The position numbers and the translations under genes are program-made. Below are positions 49,436-60,617 of a stretch of DNA of 64,000 nt, in pieces. The stretch is from Physcomitrium patens (taxonomy: Eukaryota > Streptophyta > Bryopsida > Funariales > Funariaceae). A model generated the notes under the pieces. The model ran no database searches and was not told where the DNA came from. It saw only the letters and a list, made by a program, of their open reading frames with translations. Location of the stretch: NCBI RefSeq assembly GCF_000002425.4, contig NC_037260.1, forward strand, positions 17,170,638 through 17,234,637, given 5' to 3'. Numbering within the stretch: the first letter of the stretch is position 1; each line of letters starts with the position of its first letter.

Positions 49436-50772
49436 TGTCGTATGGCGAGATTTGCTATCTAGGAATACACTGGGTATCTAACTGTAGAGAGTGTAGCCTA
49501 AACCTTTATATGAAGCTTGTGTTAGCCTCCCAAAACTCCTTTATTTTATATAAAACTCAAAATATAATAAAACCCCTTCAAAACATATTTTTTCCGCAAA
49601 GGGTTTTCTTGTCTTGAACTTTAGAAAATCATAACTCTTGATTTAACCATTCAATTTGTTTCAAATTTATAAAATAAGTAGAATTCATTCCCAACTTTTA
49701 TTAAAAATAAAAAACCAATTATAAATTCACTCCCAATCTTTTGGCATCTAAGAAATCCTAGAAGTTGCTCTAAACCCTAATTTACAAGCACTTGAGCACT
49801 ATTTTCTTAATATCTCAAGAATCCAATACTCAAATGTCATAAAACTTATGCACAAAGTTTATTAACATGAAATTACACATTCTTTGAAATTTTGAGCCAA
49901 GACCTTATCAAATTGCTCAAGATATAGCTCAAGTGACAACCACTAGTAAATCGGGTTACTTACTACCTTTAGATTGCATGTGCTGACTTCAAATTTCAAT
50001 AACTCCTTCACTTCAACTTGGAATCCAGTAAGAAATATATAAAAAGTATAGCTGCAAAAGTTCTCTCTCCAATCACAATTACCGATCTTCAATTTCTGTC
50101 CATACGCGTGCATTATGCCAAAAAGAGTGACAGTAGCTCCCAAAACAACACCTTAACTTTGAGTGCTTGTATCTCCTTCATATAAACTCCAAACCATACA
50201 AAACTTGTACCAAAACCATAGCCAATATCCTTAAACTTTTGAATCTAGCCTTTAAAACTTGAATGGCCTTGAGAAACTAACTCTAATCTCTAATATAGCC
50301 TCGGGCAGCCTCCTCAAAGTCCATTGGTTATAATTTTTGACCAATAGGAATGGAGATTTTTATCATTCATCTCCATTCATCTATATTGGTGCCCTAATTA
50401 TTTCCTTTGCTACCAAAACCTTTCTTCAATCTTTTTTTTTTATAAGATTTACATAATTTATTGCTCTAAACACTAAATAAAAGAACCAAAATAAGTTTTT
50501 AAAGGTCATCCATGTCTAACAAAGGTGACTCTAAATATTTAGAAGTTACTATCAACCAAAACCAATCTTAAAAGCCACTATCAAAAGAAAATTAAAGTTA
50601 TAAAAATTCTATAGTAATCTTTTTAAACAACCTCTTTTCAAAGTAATAATCAAATTATATTCTACAACCAACTAAAATCTATTAGTATGGCTCTTATCAT
50701 GTTACTTAGTAAATTATATATTAAGTATATAATTACATTATTTTCATATAATAGTCAAACCACAACATGACA
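49436..50772 (-). repeat. TE-2 3' LTR
   Basis: 1337 bp. On the minus strand it starts TGTCATGTTGTGG and ends CGCCATACGACA. Preceded by the polypurine tract at 50,774-50,788. Confidence 0.9.
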
Positions 50773-50773
50773 T

Positions 50774-50788
50774 CCACCCCCTCTAAAC
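50774..50788 (-). promoter_or_regulatory. TE-2 polypurine tract
   Basis: Minus-strand AGAGGGGGTGGAT directly before the 3' LTR, the expected plus-strand primer. Confidence 0.75.
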
Positions 50789-50837
50789 TTGTGCATCCTC
50801 CGATATGCACCAAGAAGAACAAAAGTTGTAGTCGGCA

Positions 50838-51850
50838 TCATATTACCTCCTCAATAATATCTTCTTTAAAATCCAATTCTTCTTCCTCATACCTAGATAG
50901 ATCAAATTCTTCTTCAACATCATCAAGGACTAGTTCTTGATCTCGTTGTTTGAAAAGTTTTATACGTTTTTTGGCAATTGGAATTTTGAATCTTATTCCA
51001 TCTAATTCTCTTAATACATATGTAACATTATCTAAAACCACATATTATCTAGTTGGCAAATTCGATGTACAAGAAGTTCTTCTTTAGATATGTTGTCTTG
51101 CCAAGGTAAGATACTCCAAGTAGATATTTGCTCTTCAATTGGCATAATAGGCTTCTATCCTTGCATTAACTTTGCCAGCATATATCCTGTCACTGAATTA
51201 TAAGTAATATGATCAATCCAAAGTGCAAATAGTAATAGCCTTGGCCATTCTCTTGTTCTTCTTTTACAAGCTTTAACAATGGCCCTTACAATAGGAGGAT
51301 GATCTCGCTCACTTTTAACATTAACTTTCGGATTATAAGATGTAGTAAGTGCTAGCTTGATTCTACATCTCTAAAAGAATTGTCTAGCCTCATGTGCATC
51401 TAATTCTCCACGATCAGTAGTAATTTTTCTAATACATCCATATCTACAAATCACATATTCCAGTAAAAATCTACAAACTCCTTCAGTAGATTTTGTTCGT
51501 AGAGTTCTTCCTTCTACTTGGTTTGATAAATCTTCTCATGCCAGAGCCAAGTATCACATTTGTCAAATTCCCATAGGCATAGTAACTAGGTCCACAACCC
51601 ATTTATAATGTATTGCAAGTAGATATGTAGGATGCAATCCATCTCTATGTCAAATCTCCGAGTATATCTGACAAATTTGGCATGATTCTACAAACTTCAC
51701 CATATCTCTATACATATTATGCCACCAATATTTTTCTTTGAGCTTGTTAAAGGTGGCATAAATATCTATATGTCCAATGCACAAACTATCATAGAATTCA
51801 TGGATTAATTGTTCTTGCATCTCTTTCTTGCAAACTACGCTTTGTGGCAT
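50838..51850 (-). pseudogene. TE-2 integrase (broken)
   Basis: Starts with an H2C2 zinc finger in the frame 51,650-51,850: LIHEFYDSLCIGHID ... CQICQI, with the spacing H-x8-H-x~30-C-x2-C. The core follows across stops: HYKWVVDLVTMPM (first Asp), then a TTDRGELDAHEAR stretch (second Asp region) and ALTTSYNPKVN, NVKSERDHPP (Glu). The C-terminal frame 50,838-51,041 is acidic, ending in EELDFKEDIIEEVI just before the polypurine tract. There is no chromodomain. It would join element DNA to the host; stops prevent this. Confidence 0.75.
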
Positions 51851-51922
51851 TCTATTATCCCATTTGCATTGCTTCCATAGGTAACCACCTTGTAAGAGGT
51901 AATTGTAAGCCTTCCATCTAAT

Positions 51923-52690
51923 TTATTTGAAATGAATATCTCTCCATCTTGATTGTCTTGATAATGTGCTTAAATAGTGCCTAATGTGAATCCATTCTTC
52001 TTCATATAATTCTTTTGTAAATGGTCTTGAATATTCATCCTCTCTTTGTTGTGCCCTAGAATAGAAGGTATTACCTATATCTTCAGTATCTTCAATCAAA
52101 TCTTCTTCTTGTTCATATCTAGTTCGGGATAGCATATTTGCTACAAGATTATCTTTGCCTGCTATATGCATAAATTCAGGATTCAAAGATTTAATATAAG
52201 CAATCCATCTTAGCATAACAATATCAGAGATGTTACAATTAATAATCATTCCCAATAGTAGAAAATAATCTGTTTCCACTATCATTGGTGCCCCAATTAA
52301 ATAATCTCTTTCATTTTTCATAGCTGTAACTATTTTCTATAGTTCTCGTTTTACTTGTGGGTAGTTTCTTTGTCGTTCACTTAATACTTTAGCTCCAAAC
52401 CTAATAGCAAACTTATTCCCTTCTTCATCGTTTTGTCCTAAAGTCCAACCAACAGCTATTGGACTAGTATCAACTGTAAGTATCACCAATTTTCCATCTT
52501 CATAACTTATCCTTTGCAATACAGGTGGAGAAGATAATAATTGCTTTAACTTTTGAATTGTTTCTATGTGCTTCTTCTCCCATTTAAATCTCTTCTTTTT
52601 TTGTAGTAAACTGTAAAGATGTTCAGCTACATGTGCATAATGAGGATTCCATACACAATAAAATATACAAGCTCCTAAAATCCTCCTCAA
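51923..52690 (-). pseudogene. TE-2 RNase H (broken)
   Basis: Two frames (52,337-52,690 and 51,923-52,321) read RISYEDGKLVILTVDTSPIAVGW, with the first Asp, AKVLSERQRNYPQVKREL, with the conserved Glu, and later FMHIAGKDNLVANMLSR, the C-terminal Asp-containing motif (GxxN-x-ADxLSR type, here VANMLSR). One stop separates them. A connecting stretch from RT (GACIFYCVWNPHYAHVAEHL) opens the first frame. The lost Asp before LSR would weaken activity. Confidence 0.75.
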
Positions 52691-53687
52691 GGTATGGATA
52701 GTGTCAAGTGAACCTCCTCAAGTCGAGATAAAATTTTGTCATAGTCTGAAATATGATTAGATACAAATTTACGGCACCCCTTCTGATCCATTGTTTTATT
52801 TTTCTCTTCTTTTACACATCTTTTTATTATAATATCATCCAAGAAAGGCATAGTCTTTTTTAGAATGAAATCACAAAGAAACTTATTCATCCTATTCATC
52901 ATGTGAGCTACTGAGTTTGTTGCTCCTTGTGGCAATGTACACATCTTAACCAACCCTAAAGGTATCTTTATAGTAGTAATATCTTTGCTTCCTTCAACTA
53001 GTTGAAATTTATCATATCCAGAATAAAGATTTTTAATAGAATAAATAGTTCTATCAGTAAATGCCTCAATAAATTCTCGAACAATTGGTCCAATTCTAGT
53101 ATTTCTAATAGTTATTTGATTCACTGGTTGCATATCTTGAATGAATCATAGTGTTCTATTTTTCTTTGGTATTGTAAACCAACGACTGGAATATGGTGCA
53201 AATGATGGCTCTAGGATCTTCATTTGCATCTTTTCTTTTAAAAGCTCCATAAGTTTAGGTAGATGTATTTTAGGCACTAAAATTGGTCTTAAATTCCAAG
53301 GAACATGCGGAACTGTAAATATAATCATTGGTGCCACAACACTTGGATCGACACATCCAATTTTTAAGGTTCAAAAGTAAAAGCCTTTCTATGCGTACTT
53401 AACATATTTCTAAATTCTATTTCTTCAATAGGTAATAGAAAATTTGTAGATCCTATTTTCAATTCATTGAGTGTATTTTTGGTAAACTTATGGCCAATTT
53501 CTTTAGAATCCCATAAGCCCTTCTCCTTCAAAGCTTGTTGAACTTGATGATTGGAATTACTAAGTAATGGTATAGCTACAAGTTTTATTTTCCTCTCCAC
53601 AGTCTTGTACTTAGTTTCAACTTTGACTTCATAATCTTGAAATGCTTGTATAGCTAAGTAGAGCTCTCTTGAATGTACTTGGACCAC
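52687..53687 (-). pseudogene. TE-2 reverse transcriptase (broken)
   Basis: Opens with an upstream frame (53,364-53,687) lacking a domain but containing LPIEEIEFRNMLSTHRKAF. It is followed by fingers (WNLRPILVPKIHLPKLMELL, RWFTIPKKNRTL) and palm (TDRTIYSIKNLYSGYDKFQL). Next come MCTLPQGATNSVAHMM and the catalytic FLDDI at TMPFLDDIIIK (YxDD type, Phe in place of Tyr). Frames are broken near 53,130. The active-site aspartates are intact. Confidence 0.8.
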
Positions 53688-54048
53688 TTGATCTTCATTT
53701 CATTGTTCAACCTCTAAAAGTTCTTCCATAAAATCTCCTAAACCAATCTCCATATATACACCTACTATCTTAACATCTCCATCAAGCACACCCACTCTTT
53801 TTAGGTCTTTTTTAGATTTTGTACAACTTTTTTTTCCCACTTTCAAAGATCATTAAATTATGTATAGATAGAAAATCTATTTTAAGATAATTCTACAACA
53901 CTTGTACAAAAGGTACTTTCATTTTCATACTAGAGTACCTTCTTTGATGTACCACTACATTCTTGCTCTATAGTGGTACCCTGCAAAAATCCGTAAACTC
54001 TTCATTGACCTTTGGTAATAAATCACTTTGTAAATAATCTCGATTGCG

Positions 54049-54513
54049 CTAATGGTTTGCAAGTACTATTAGAAATTGTACTGCCCTTTTCCCATCTTGA
54101 CTTCTAATACAGGCATATGCTGATCTATAATCTAAAACTTTGGTCTCCATCCTCACAACTGTAATATATGGCTGACCAAGAATCACTGGGTATGAAGTAG
54201 TGTCTTGAACAAATTTTTTTTGTTCTGTGGTCACATCTCCAAGATTTACCTTCACATTGGGGTAAGCACTATAAAGATCTCCTCGTGTATTATTTGCTGC
54301 CTGAATCACCCATCCATGGTTAATATCAATGGGCCACCTTCCACGTTTATAGACTTCTTTTGACATAATATTAATTTCAGATCTATGGTCAATGAGAGCA
54401 ATTACTAGTTCTATCAAGTCTTCCATTTTTACTAAAGTCTTTGTGGTGGCTCTTGCCCAATGTCCCTTGATATAGTATCCAAGGCCCTTGTCATCATCTT
54501 TATATTCATCCAA
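54049..54513 (-). CDS. TE-2 retropepsin-like protease domain
   Basis: A 154-codon open frame. The active-site-like motif is ALIDHRSEINIM, where other copies of such elements would have D-H-G-S; here Gly is Arg, likely one base change, so activity is doubtful. Further conserved parts are GWVIQAANNTRGDLY and SYPVILGQPYITVVRMETK, the flap and C-terminal ILGQPW-type motif. It follows the gag linker and precedes RT, the usual order. A few frames upstream are broken. Confidence 0.7.
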   Translation of the reverse strand: MDEYKDDDKGLGYYIKGHWARATTKTLVKMEDLIELVIALIDHRSEINIMSKEVYKRGRWPIDINHGWVIQAANNTRGDLYSAYPNVKVNLGDVTTEQKKFVQDTTSYPVILGQPYITVVRMETKVLDYRSAYACIRSQDGKRAVQFLIVLANH

Positions 54514-54818
54514 ATCAAATTATCCCTTTTTATATTCAATTCATGTTCCTCTTCTTCAGTCAAGATTGTATCTTAAGCATTAGATATAGCAAATTCTCCT
54601 ATTAATTGCATCTTTCGCTTAATAGTATCTATGATGACTTCATGAAATTCTCTCTTTGTAATACCTAAAATTTCTCATAGAGTAAATTCAATTTTGGCAT
54701 TCAATACTCTTTCTTCTAATATTCCTTTCAAATCTATGGCTGCCTCAATATTTGATTGAAGCTTATAAGTAACATGCTCACTCTTTCTTTTGTCTTTATC
54801 AACTTCCATCCTTTCTTC

Positions 54819-55584
54819 TCATTTCTCTTTTGGCACTGGTGCTTTTTCAGAGTGCGATGTCGATGGCCTAGCCCTGGATGGTCTATTAGCCTGTGGTATA
54901 GGTATTTCTTTATTTTGTATTATTTTTGCATGCCTTTGAGATCTCCTCTTGTTGATTGGCTCTTCAAAATTTTCTTCTATTTCATTTCTTCTCTTTTTTA
55001 TCTCCATTAAAGCTTCATGTTGGGATTTTGTCAAATAAGCATGTACAGACATAGTATCTAAAGGTTCATCCCATCCTGTAGTATTTTTAATTATTGTGGC
55101 TATATTAAGTAATCCATGCCTTATTATTTTTTCTTTATTCATGCTAATAATAGTATAATTTTATAGATCCCCTATCTTTAAATGCTTGTCAAAAATATCC
55201 TCCTTCTTCCTTACAACCTCAATGCCATAAGTAATAGCTTCTCTTGATGCCATACCTTGTTGACATAAATGCTTTTCTAAAAACTTTTTCATCCCTCTTT
55301 TTTCAAAATTGGTTTTGAAAAACTCACCTATATCTTACAACGTAATTTTTCCATCTTTCCATAAAATTACTCCTTGTTACAAAATATCAGTAAAATCTCC
55401 ACTCCCTTTGAAGATGCTCCATACTATCGCACCAAATATATCTTTGTACATATCTTGGCTTTGATACAGATTTGATCTTAGATAATCCTTCTTTCTCCTC
55501 TAGCTTTACTAGTTTGATTTGTAAGTCTTTCATTCCTTTTATCAACTCATCAATTGCATCTTTCTGTGGTGCAACTGTTGACAT
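54819..55584 (-). pseudogene. TE-2 gag C-terminal part: degenerate zinc knuckle and basic linker
   Basis: The frame 55,387-55,584 ends in VQRYIWCDSMEHLQREW, a CCHC zinc knuckle in which the first Cys is now Tyr and the last Cys is Trp. A coiled-coil-like stretch precedes it (ELIKGMKDLQIKLVKLEEKE). The frame 54,819-55,142 continues as a basic, disordered linker (INKRRSQRHAKIIQ, RPSRARPSTS). Stops lie between them. Confidence 0.6.
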
Positions 55585-56381
55585 AGGAATTGGAATAGTA
55601 CCACTGATATAGCAAGTTCTGGCATTTGCCTATGAGATATTATAGTTGGTAGAGGTCTTGTTTCTTGCCTTACTTCCACCTTTCTCCTCCGGTACTTTCT
55701 TTTAGCAAGTATGTCCATAGCTTCAGAGACTTTCTTCCAATCAGTAGTAAGTCCATTGTCCTTTGTATTATCTTCCAATAATAATTCCAACTCTCTTTGT
55801 AAATTATTTCAATATGATTGAAGAAATAACTCTACCTTATCATTTTTAAGTGTAATCTTTTCCACTTGAGACAATTGAAGAAACTGTCTTTCAAATTCTC
55901 GAAATAATTCTGTTGTAACTAACCTCTTGTTGAATTTATTGACCTATTCCATAAATGATTTTCTTGTCACCTTTTTTGTATCTTTCAAAGAATATTCTTC
56001 TTTTAGTTGAAAGATAAAATCCTCCCATTTCTCTCCATGAGTTTTAATAATCCCCTTCATATGCTTACGAAGCTCTTGTACAACTACAAGCTCAAATATT
56101 AGGATCATATCTTTCTCCAATACTTTATTGAGCTCCATCTTCCAAGAATGATACTTAAGATACTTAAAAATATTTCTTCTATCAAATTGATCTAATAAAC
56201 CAACAACAGATTGCAAGGCTTTAATAGCCATTGTCTCCTTACATTCCACTACTTGTTGTTGTTGCATAAAAAGTACAAATGCTTGAAACATTTGAGTTGT
56301 AATAGGATCAAGTTGCAATGGATATTTCCTAGTGCAATTCTTCCTACCACTTCCTTGCCCCCATTCCATAATAAAAGCCAA
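55542..56381 (-). pseudogene. TE-2 gag capsid (broken by a stop)
   Basis: Frame 55,944-56,381 starts MAFIMEWGQGSGRKN and gives a retrotransposon-gag domain: QLDPITTQMFQAFVLFMQQQ, LLDQFDRRNIFKYLKYHSW, then THGEKWEDFIFQLKEEYSL. It runs on past a stop into 55,542-55,790 (ELLLEDNTKDNGLTTDWKKV). The start ATG is 56 bases inside the 5' LTR boundary at 56,437. It would make the particle core. I recognise the domain type but not a named family. Confidence 0.75.
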
Positions 56382-56413
56382 AATATTTCTTCAAAACTCT
56401 CTACCCCAGAAAT

Positions 56414-56436
56414 TTTTACGTCGTATTCACCAAGTC
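56414..56436 (-). promoter_or_regulatory. TE-2 primer-site position, tRNA not identified
   Basis: Directly after the 5' LTR on the minus strand comes GACTTGGTGAATACGACG. It does not match the initiator-Met or tRNA-Asp primer sites. The priming tRNA is unknown to me. Confidence 0.35.
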
Positions 56437-57774
56437 TATTGTATGGCATGATTTGCTATCTAGGAATATACTGGGTATCTAGCTGTAGAGAGTGTAGCTT
56501 AAACCTTTATATAAATCTTGTGTTAGCCTCCCAAAACTCCTTTATTTTGCATAAAACTCAAAATATAATAAAATCCCTTCAAAACATATTTTTCCTGCAA
56601 AGGGTTTTCTTGTCTTGAACTTTAGAAAATCATAACTCTTGATTTAACCATTCAATTTGTTTCAAATTTATAAAATAGGTAGAATTCATTCCCAACTTTT
56701 ATTAAAAAAAAAAAAACCAATTATAAATTCACTCCCAATCTTCTGGCATCTAAGAAATCCTAGAAGTTGCTCTAAACCCTAATTTACAAGCACTTGAGCA
56801 CTATTTTCTTAATATCTCAAGAATCCAATACTCAAATGTCATAAAACTTATGCACAAAGTTTATTAACATGAAATTACACATTCTTTGAAAATTTGAGCC
56901 AAGACCTTATCAAATTGCTCAAGATATAGCTCAAGTGACAACCACTAGTAAATCGGGTTACTTACTACCCTTAGATTGCATGCACTAACTTCAAATTTCA
57001 ATAACTCCTTCACTTCAACTTGGAATCCAGTAAGAAATATATAAAAAGTGTAGCTATAAAAGTTCTCTCTCCAATCACAATTACCGATCCTTAATTTCTA
57101 TCCATACGCGTGCATTATGCCAAAAAGAGTGACAGTAGCTTCCAAAACAACACCTTAACTTTGAGCGCTTGTATCTCCTTCATATAAACTTCAACCATAC
57201 AAAACTTGTACCAAAACCATAGCCAATATCCTTAAACTTCTGAATCTAGCCTTTAAAACTTGAATGGCCTTGAGAAACTAACTCTAATCTCTAATATGGC
57301 CTCGGGCAGCCTCCTCAAAGCCCATTGGTTATGCTTTTTGACCAATAGGAATGGAGATTTTTATCATTCATCTCCATTCATCTATATTGGTGCCCTAATT
57401 ACTCCCTTTGCTACCAAAACCCTTCTTCAATCATTTTTTTTTAATAAGATTTACATAATTTATTGCTCTAAACACTAAATAAAAGAACCAAAATAAGTTT
57501 TTAAAGGTCACCCATGTCTAACAAAGGTGACTCTAAATATTTAGAAGTTACTATCAACCAAAACCAATCTTAAAAGCCACTATCAAAAGAAAATTAAAGT
57601 TATAAAAATTCTATAGTAATCTTTTTAAACAACCTCTTTTCAAAGTAATAATCAAATTATATTCTACAACCAACTAAAATCTACTAGTATGGCTCTTATT
57701 ATGTTATTTAGTAAATTGTATATTAAGTATATAATTACATTATTTTTATATAATAACCAAACCACAACATAACA
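56437..57774 (-). repeat. TE-2 5' LTR
   Basis: 1338 bp, the partner of 49,436-50,772; differences are scattered and mostly transitions. Its outer end begins TGTTATGTTGTGG on the minus strand; the inner end is TA instead of CA. Confidence 0.9.
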
Positions 57775-58840
57775 ACGTGTTCTTCAAGCATGTCATGACT
57801 TTCTAATAGTCAAACATTTTGGATACAATAAGATCTTAGAGCTTATATGTAGAGACTTTTAGTGGTTACAAATGTAGAAGGCAATGAAAGACTTCATCAA
57901 GTCATAGAATATTTTTTTAAGGTCAAAAACTCCTCATCATTAACTTTATAAACTTCTCCAAAAATTTTCTTATCCAAACAATCATGATCTTCTATTTCTA
58001 TGGATTTTATTATAAAACTTTTAGTCTCAAGTTTATATAATTCTATATTATGATAGTAGATTGTTTCACCAAGATGGCTCATTTTGTATCATATATAAAA
58101 TCTATCACATGTGAAAAAATAGCTATGTTTTTTTTTTTTTAAATATCTATTACTCTTATAGATTATCCAAGGATATTATATCAAATAGGAGCATTCAATC
58201 TTTATTAAGATTTTAAAGAATCCTTTTCAAGATTCTATAAGTAGATATAAAGTTATCTTTGGCCTTTCATCCTCAAATTGATGTAGAAATGGAGTATGTT
58301 AATCAAGTTTTGAAGCAATATTTGAAGTGTATTATCAATTACCATCTAGATAATTATACAACTCTTTTGCCATTGGCAAAGTTTGCCTATAATAATATGA
58401 TATACTCTTCTATTCATCAAATATCTTTTTTTGCTAATTATGGTTATAATCCATTATTTAAATTTTTTTAAGAATTGATAATTCTATAGCGGAAGATTTG
58501 ACAAATTGTTTGTCCAAGCTACATACAACAATAAAAATATATTTAAAAGAAGCTTAAAAATAGAAAAAAATAAATATAGATGTCTATTATAAGGAACAAT
58601 AATAATTCAATAAGGATGATATGATATACTTACTTCATCATAATATCAAGACTACTTGCCTTTGTGACAAATTGGACTATTGTAAGCTTGGAACTTTTTA
58701 TATTTTAAAATAAATCAATCCAATTTTTTATTGATTATACCTAATAGAATCAATAAATATCCATCTCATATTTGAAATATTTCTTCTTTAATCATATAAG
58801 ATAATAAATATATCAAGTAAAAATAGGTGCCACCTCCTCC
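57775..58840 (+). pseudogene. TE-3 integrase finger, core and tail
   Basis: Resumes the H2C2 finger cut by TE-2 (VLQACHDFLIVKHFGYNKI ... CRDF). The core follows with SISMDFI (first Asp) near 57,995 and DCFTKMAHFV near 58,060. Frame 58,259-58,471 carries MAFHPQIDVEMEYVNQVLKQ and LPLAKFAYNNMIYSS, then FFANYGYNP, the core end with the catalytic Glu (ME in place of QTE-type). The tail includes a LCDKLDYCKLG-like linker near 58,660. Stops break all parts. Part of the core between 58,090 and 58,250 appears missing. Confidence 0.75.
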
Positions 58841-59040
58841 TATAGAAGTAAATAATAATGAAAAATTTGAGGTGGAAGAAGTCTTAGGCTTAAAGTGGCA
58901 CTAAAATAGGTTGGAATATTTTGTTCATTGATATTGATATGATGTTAGTGAATGAACATAGAAGTTAACAAATAATCTTACAAATGCAATAAAGAAAGTA
59001 GAAGCTTTTCATCAATAACATCCATCAAACCTTAGATAAA
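58841..59040 (+). pseudogene. TE-3 chromodomain (degenerate)
   Basis: Reads NNEKFEVEEVLGLKWH, stop, NRLEYFVH, then DVSE, NLTNAIKKVEAFHQ. The order and aromatic residues match a chromodomain; five stops interrupt it. It lies directly after the integrase tail, as in chromoviruses. Confidence 0.8.
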
Positions 59041-59539
59041 GAGTAATAATTCTTTGCTATAAATGAAATATAATTAAAAAGAGATAATATTCTACCTTAT
59101 ATCTTTATTTCTAGCTTTTGTATATATTGTGGCATTAAAAAGATGGAGAATCAATAATTAGTATATCTCACTCAAGAGCTATCATTTGTTGACTTACAGG
59201 ATGAAACATTACAATTGTCTCAACCTTCAAGATGATATAATGAAGATGAAGATCTTCAAGAACAATATATTTTTCTTCAAATAGATAGTGAGATAAAATA
59301 TATTTAATATCATGATTTTTTAAGAGACTCTCTATGTTTGGTAATTTTATTAGATGAAGAACAATTCTTGAAAAAGTTCTAAACGTTTTATTTGAAGGAA
59401 GTTATAAAGGCTTTGTGAGTCATCAAATTGACTTATTTTTTGTTTTGGAATAAAAATATGCATTTAGAATGCTTTAAATCACAAGATATACTAAATAGTA
59501 TAGAAATCCTTAGTGAAATGGAAAATTAAAATATTAGTG

Positions 59540-60617
59540 GTAGAAATGGAATCTAAGTAAGTCTTAGAAGCAATTATCTTTGTTGATTTAGTATTTTTAT
59601 TCATCGTTGAATAGTAAGGATTATTTATTAAAACCAATATTTATATTGGTCTTTTATCTATATATATTACTTATAAAAACTATAAATGTTAATAGTTAGA
59701 AGAAGCATGAGAAAGAACCTCATGTCATTTTAGTTATTGATATAAAAAAATAAGATTTATAGTAGATTTAAATTGATTTATATTATTATCAAAAATTTCT
59801 AAGATAAGAAAATGTAGCCTTAAATAGATGTTAGCATTATAAAAATATCATAAAAATTTTCAAATTTTATTTAAAATGTATTTAAATTTTTTAGAAATTT
59901 TTAGAGTAATTTTTAAGATCTTGGTAATAATGAATTTTACTACTTTGGGAATCTTTATGAAGAAATGGAGCAAGATTTGAAGGCCATACAAGGTTCTTAG
60001 GCTAATTAGGTATTTTTGAATACCTTGGTGAGTTCAAAATTACAAAAATATTGGTCCTTCTAGTTGAAAATAGGAGGACCAACAGCTAGTGTAGTCCTTG
60101 TAGGAAGGGGAGTCTACAAGTCTCATGTGGATTGTAGTACCTTGATGGTAGTTAGGAGGATAAGACTAAGGCTTCATAGCCTCTCTTAGACACCCTTATA
60201 CACTACATATGAGCCTTGGTGAGGCTCGAATCCTTGATCTATAAGCAAGTTACCTTTGAAGTAAAATATTTTTACTTTATTTTTTAACTATTTACTTCAT
60301 ATCTTTAAAATTTCATAACTTATTCATAGTAATTCGGATTTACATGTTTCTTACGTCATTGAAAAGATAATAAAATTAAATATCTAAAAATATTATTTTT
60401 TTTACTTTTACTTTTTATTGGATAAAAATATAGTGAACATAATGTGACTTAGTTTTAGGTGTTGTAATTGCTTCACGTCATTTATTTCAATTGCTTTGTG
60501 GTTGTTCTTCTTTTGTTCTTCTTATTTGCTTACTTCACTTCACACCACCAATTATAAGCAACTCTTAATTGAAGCCATCTTGTAACTTAGATTGAGGAGT
60601 AAAAATTTACACTCACA
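59540..60617 (+). mobile_element. LTR family D, plus-strand copy
   Basis: Homologous, in reverse, to 24,743-25,800 over most of its length. Its right end is ACTCACA followed after TTT by TGGAGCGTCTGCCAGAAGAT, so this is a 5' LTR with a primer-site-like sequence at 60,621-60,640. The left boundary is approximate because the adjoining TE-3 end is degenerate. Confidence 0.65.

Larger units (their letters stand above)
49436..57774 (-). mobile_element. TE-2: Ty3/Gypsy element with 1.34-kb LTRs
   Basis: A minus-strand element of 8.3 kb inside the TE-3 integrase. Its LTRs (49,436-50,772 and 56,437-57,774) are 1337 and 1338 bp and agree at an estimated 96-97% of positions by eye. ACGT on each side (49,432-49,435 and 57,775-57,778) is the target duplication; removing the element and one copy restores the TE-3 frame AHLRVLQACHDF. 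Order on the minus strand: gag, linker, protease, RT, RNase H, integrase. No chromodomain is seen. It is the youngest full element here by LTR similarity, yet its genes are broken. Confidence 0.9.
42516..59540 (+). mobile_element. TE-3: plus-strand chromovirus with three nested insertions
   Basis: Order along the element: 5' LTR of family B from 42,516 (interrupted by a family-C LTR), gag, protease, RT (interrupted at 46,864), RNase H, H2C2 finger (interrupted by TE-2), integrase core, tail, chromodomain. The 3' untranslated part resembles that of TE-B' in reverse (about 59,340-59,460). I could not find its 3' LTR; a family-D LTR follows, so the right end is approximate. Removing the insertions rejoins a recognisable gag-pol in one direction. 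Confidence 0.75.

Noticed and set aside
53141..53380. Plus-strand frames opposite TE-2 RT (and others at 54,756 and 56,211)
   Set aside because: Shadows of the minus-strand gag-pol, which carries the RT and gag motifs.
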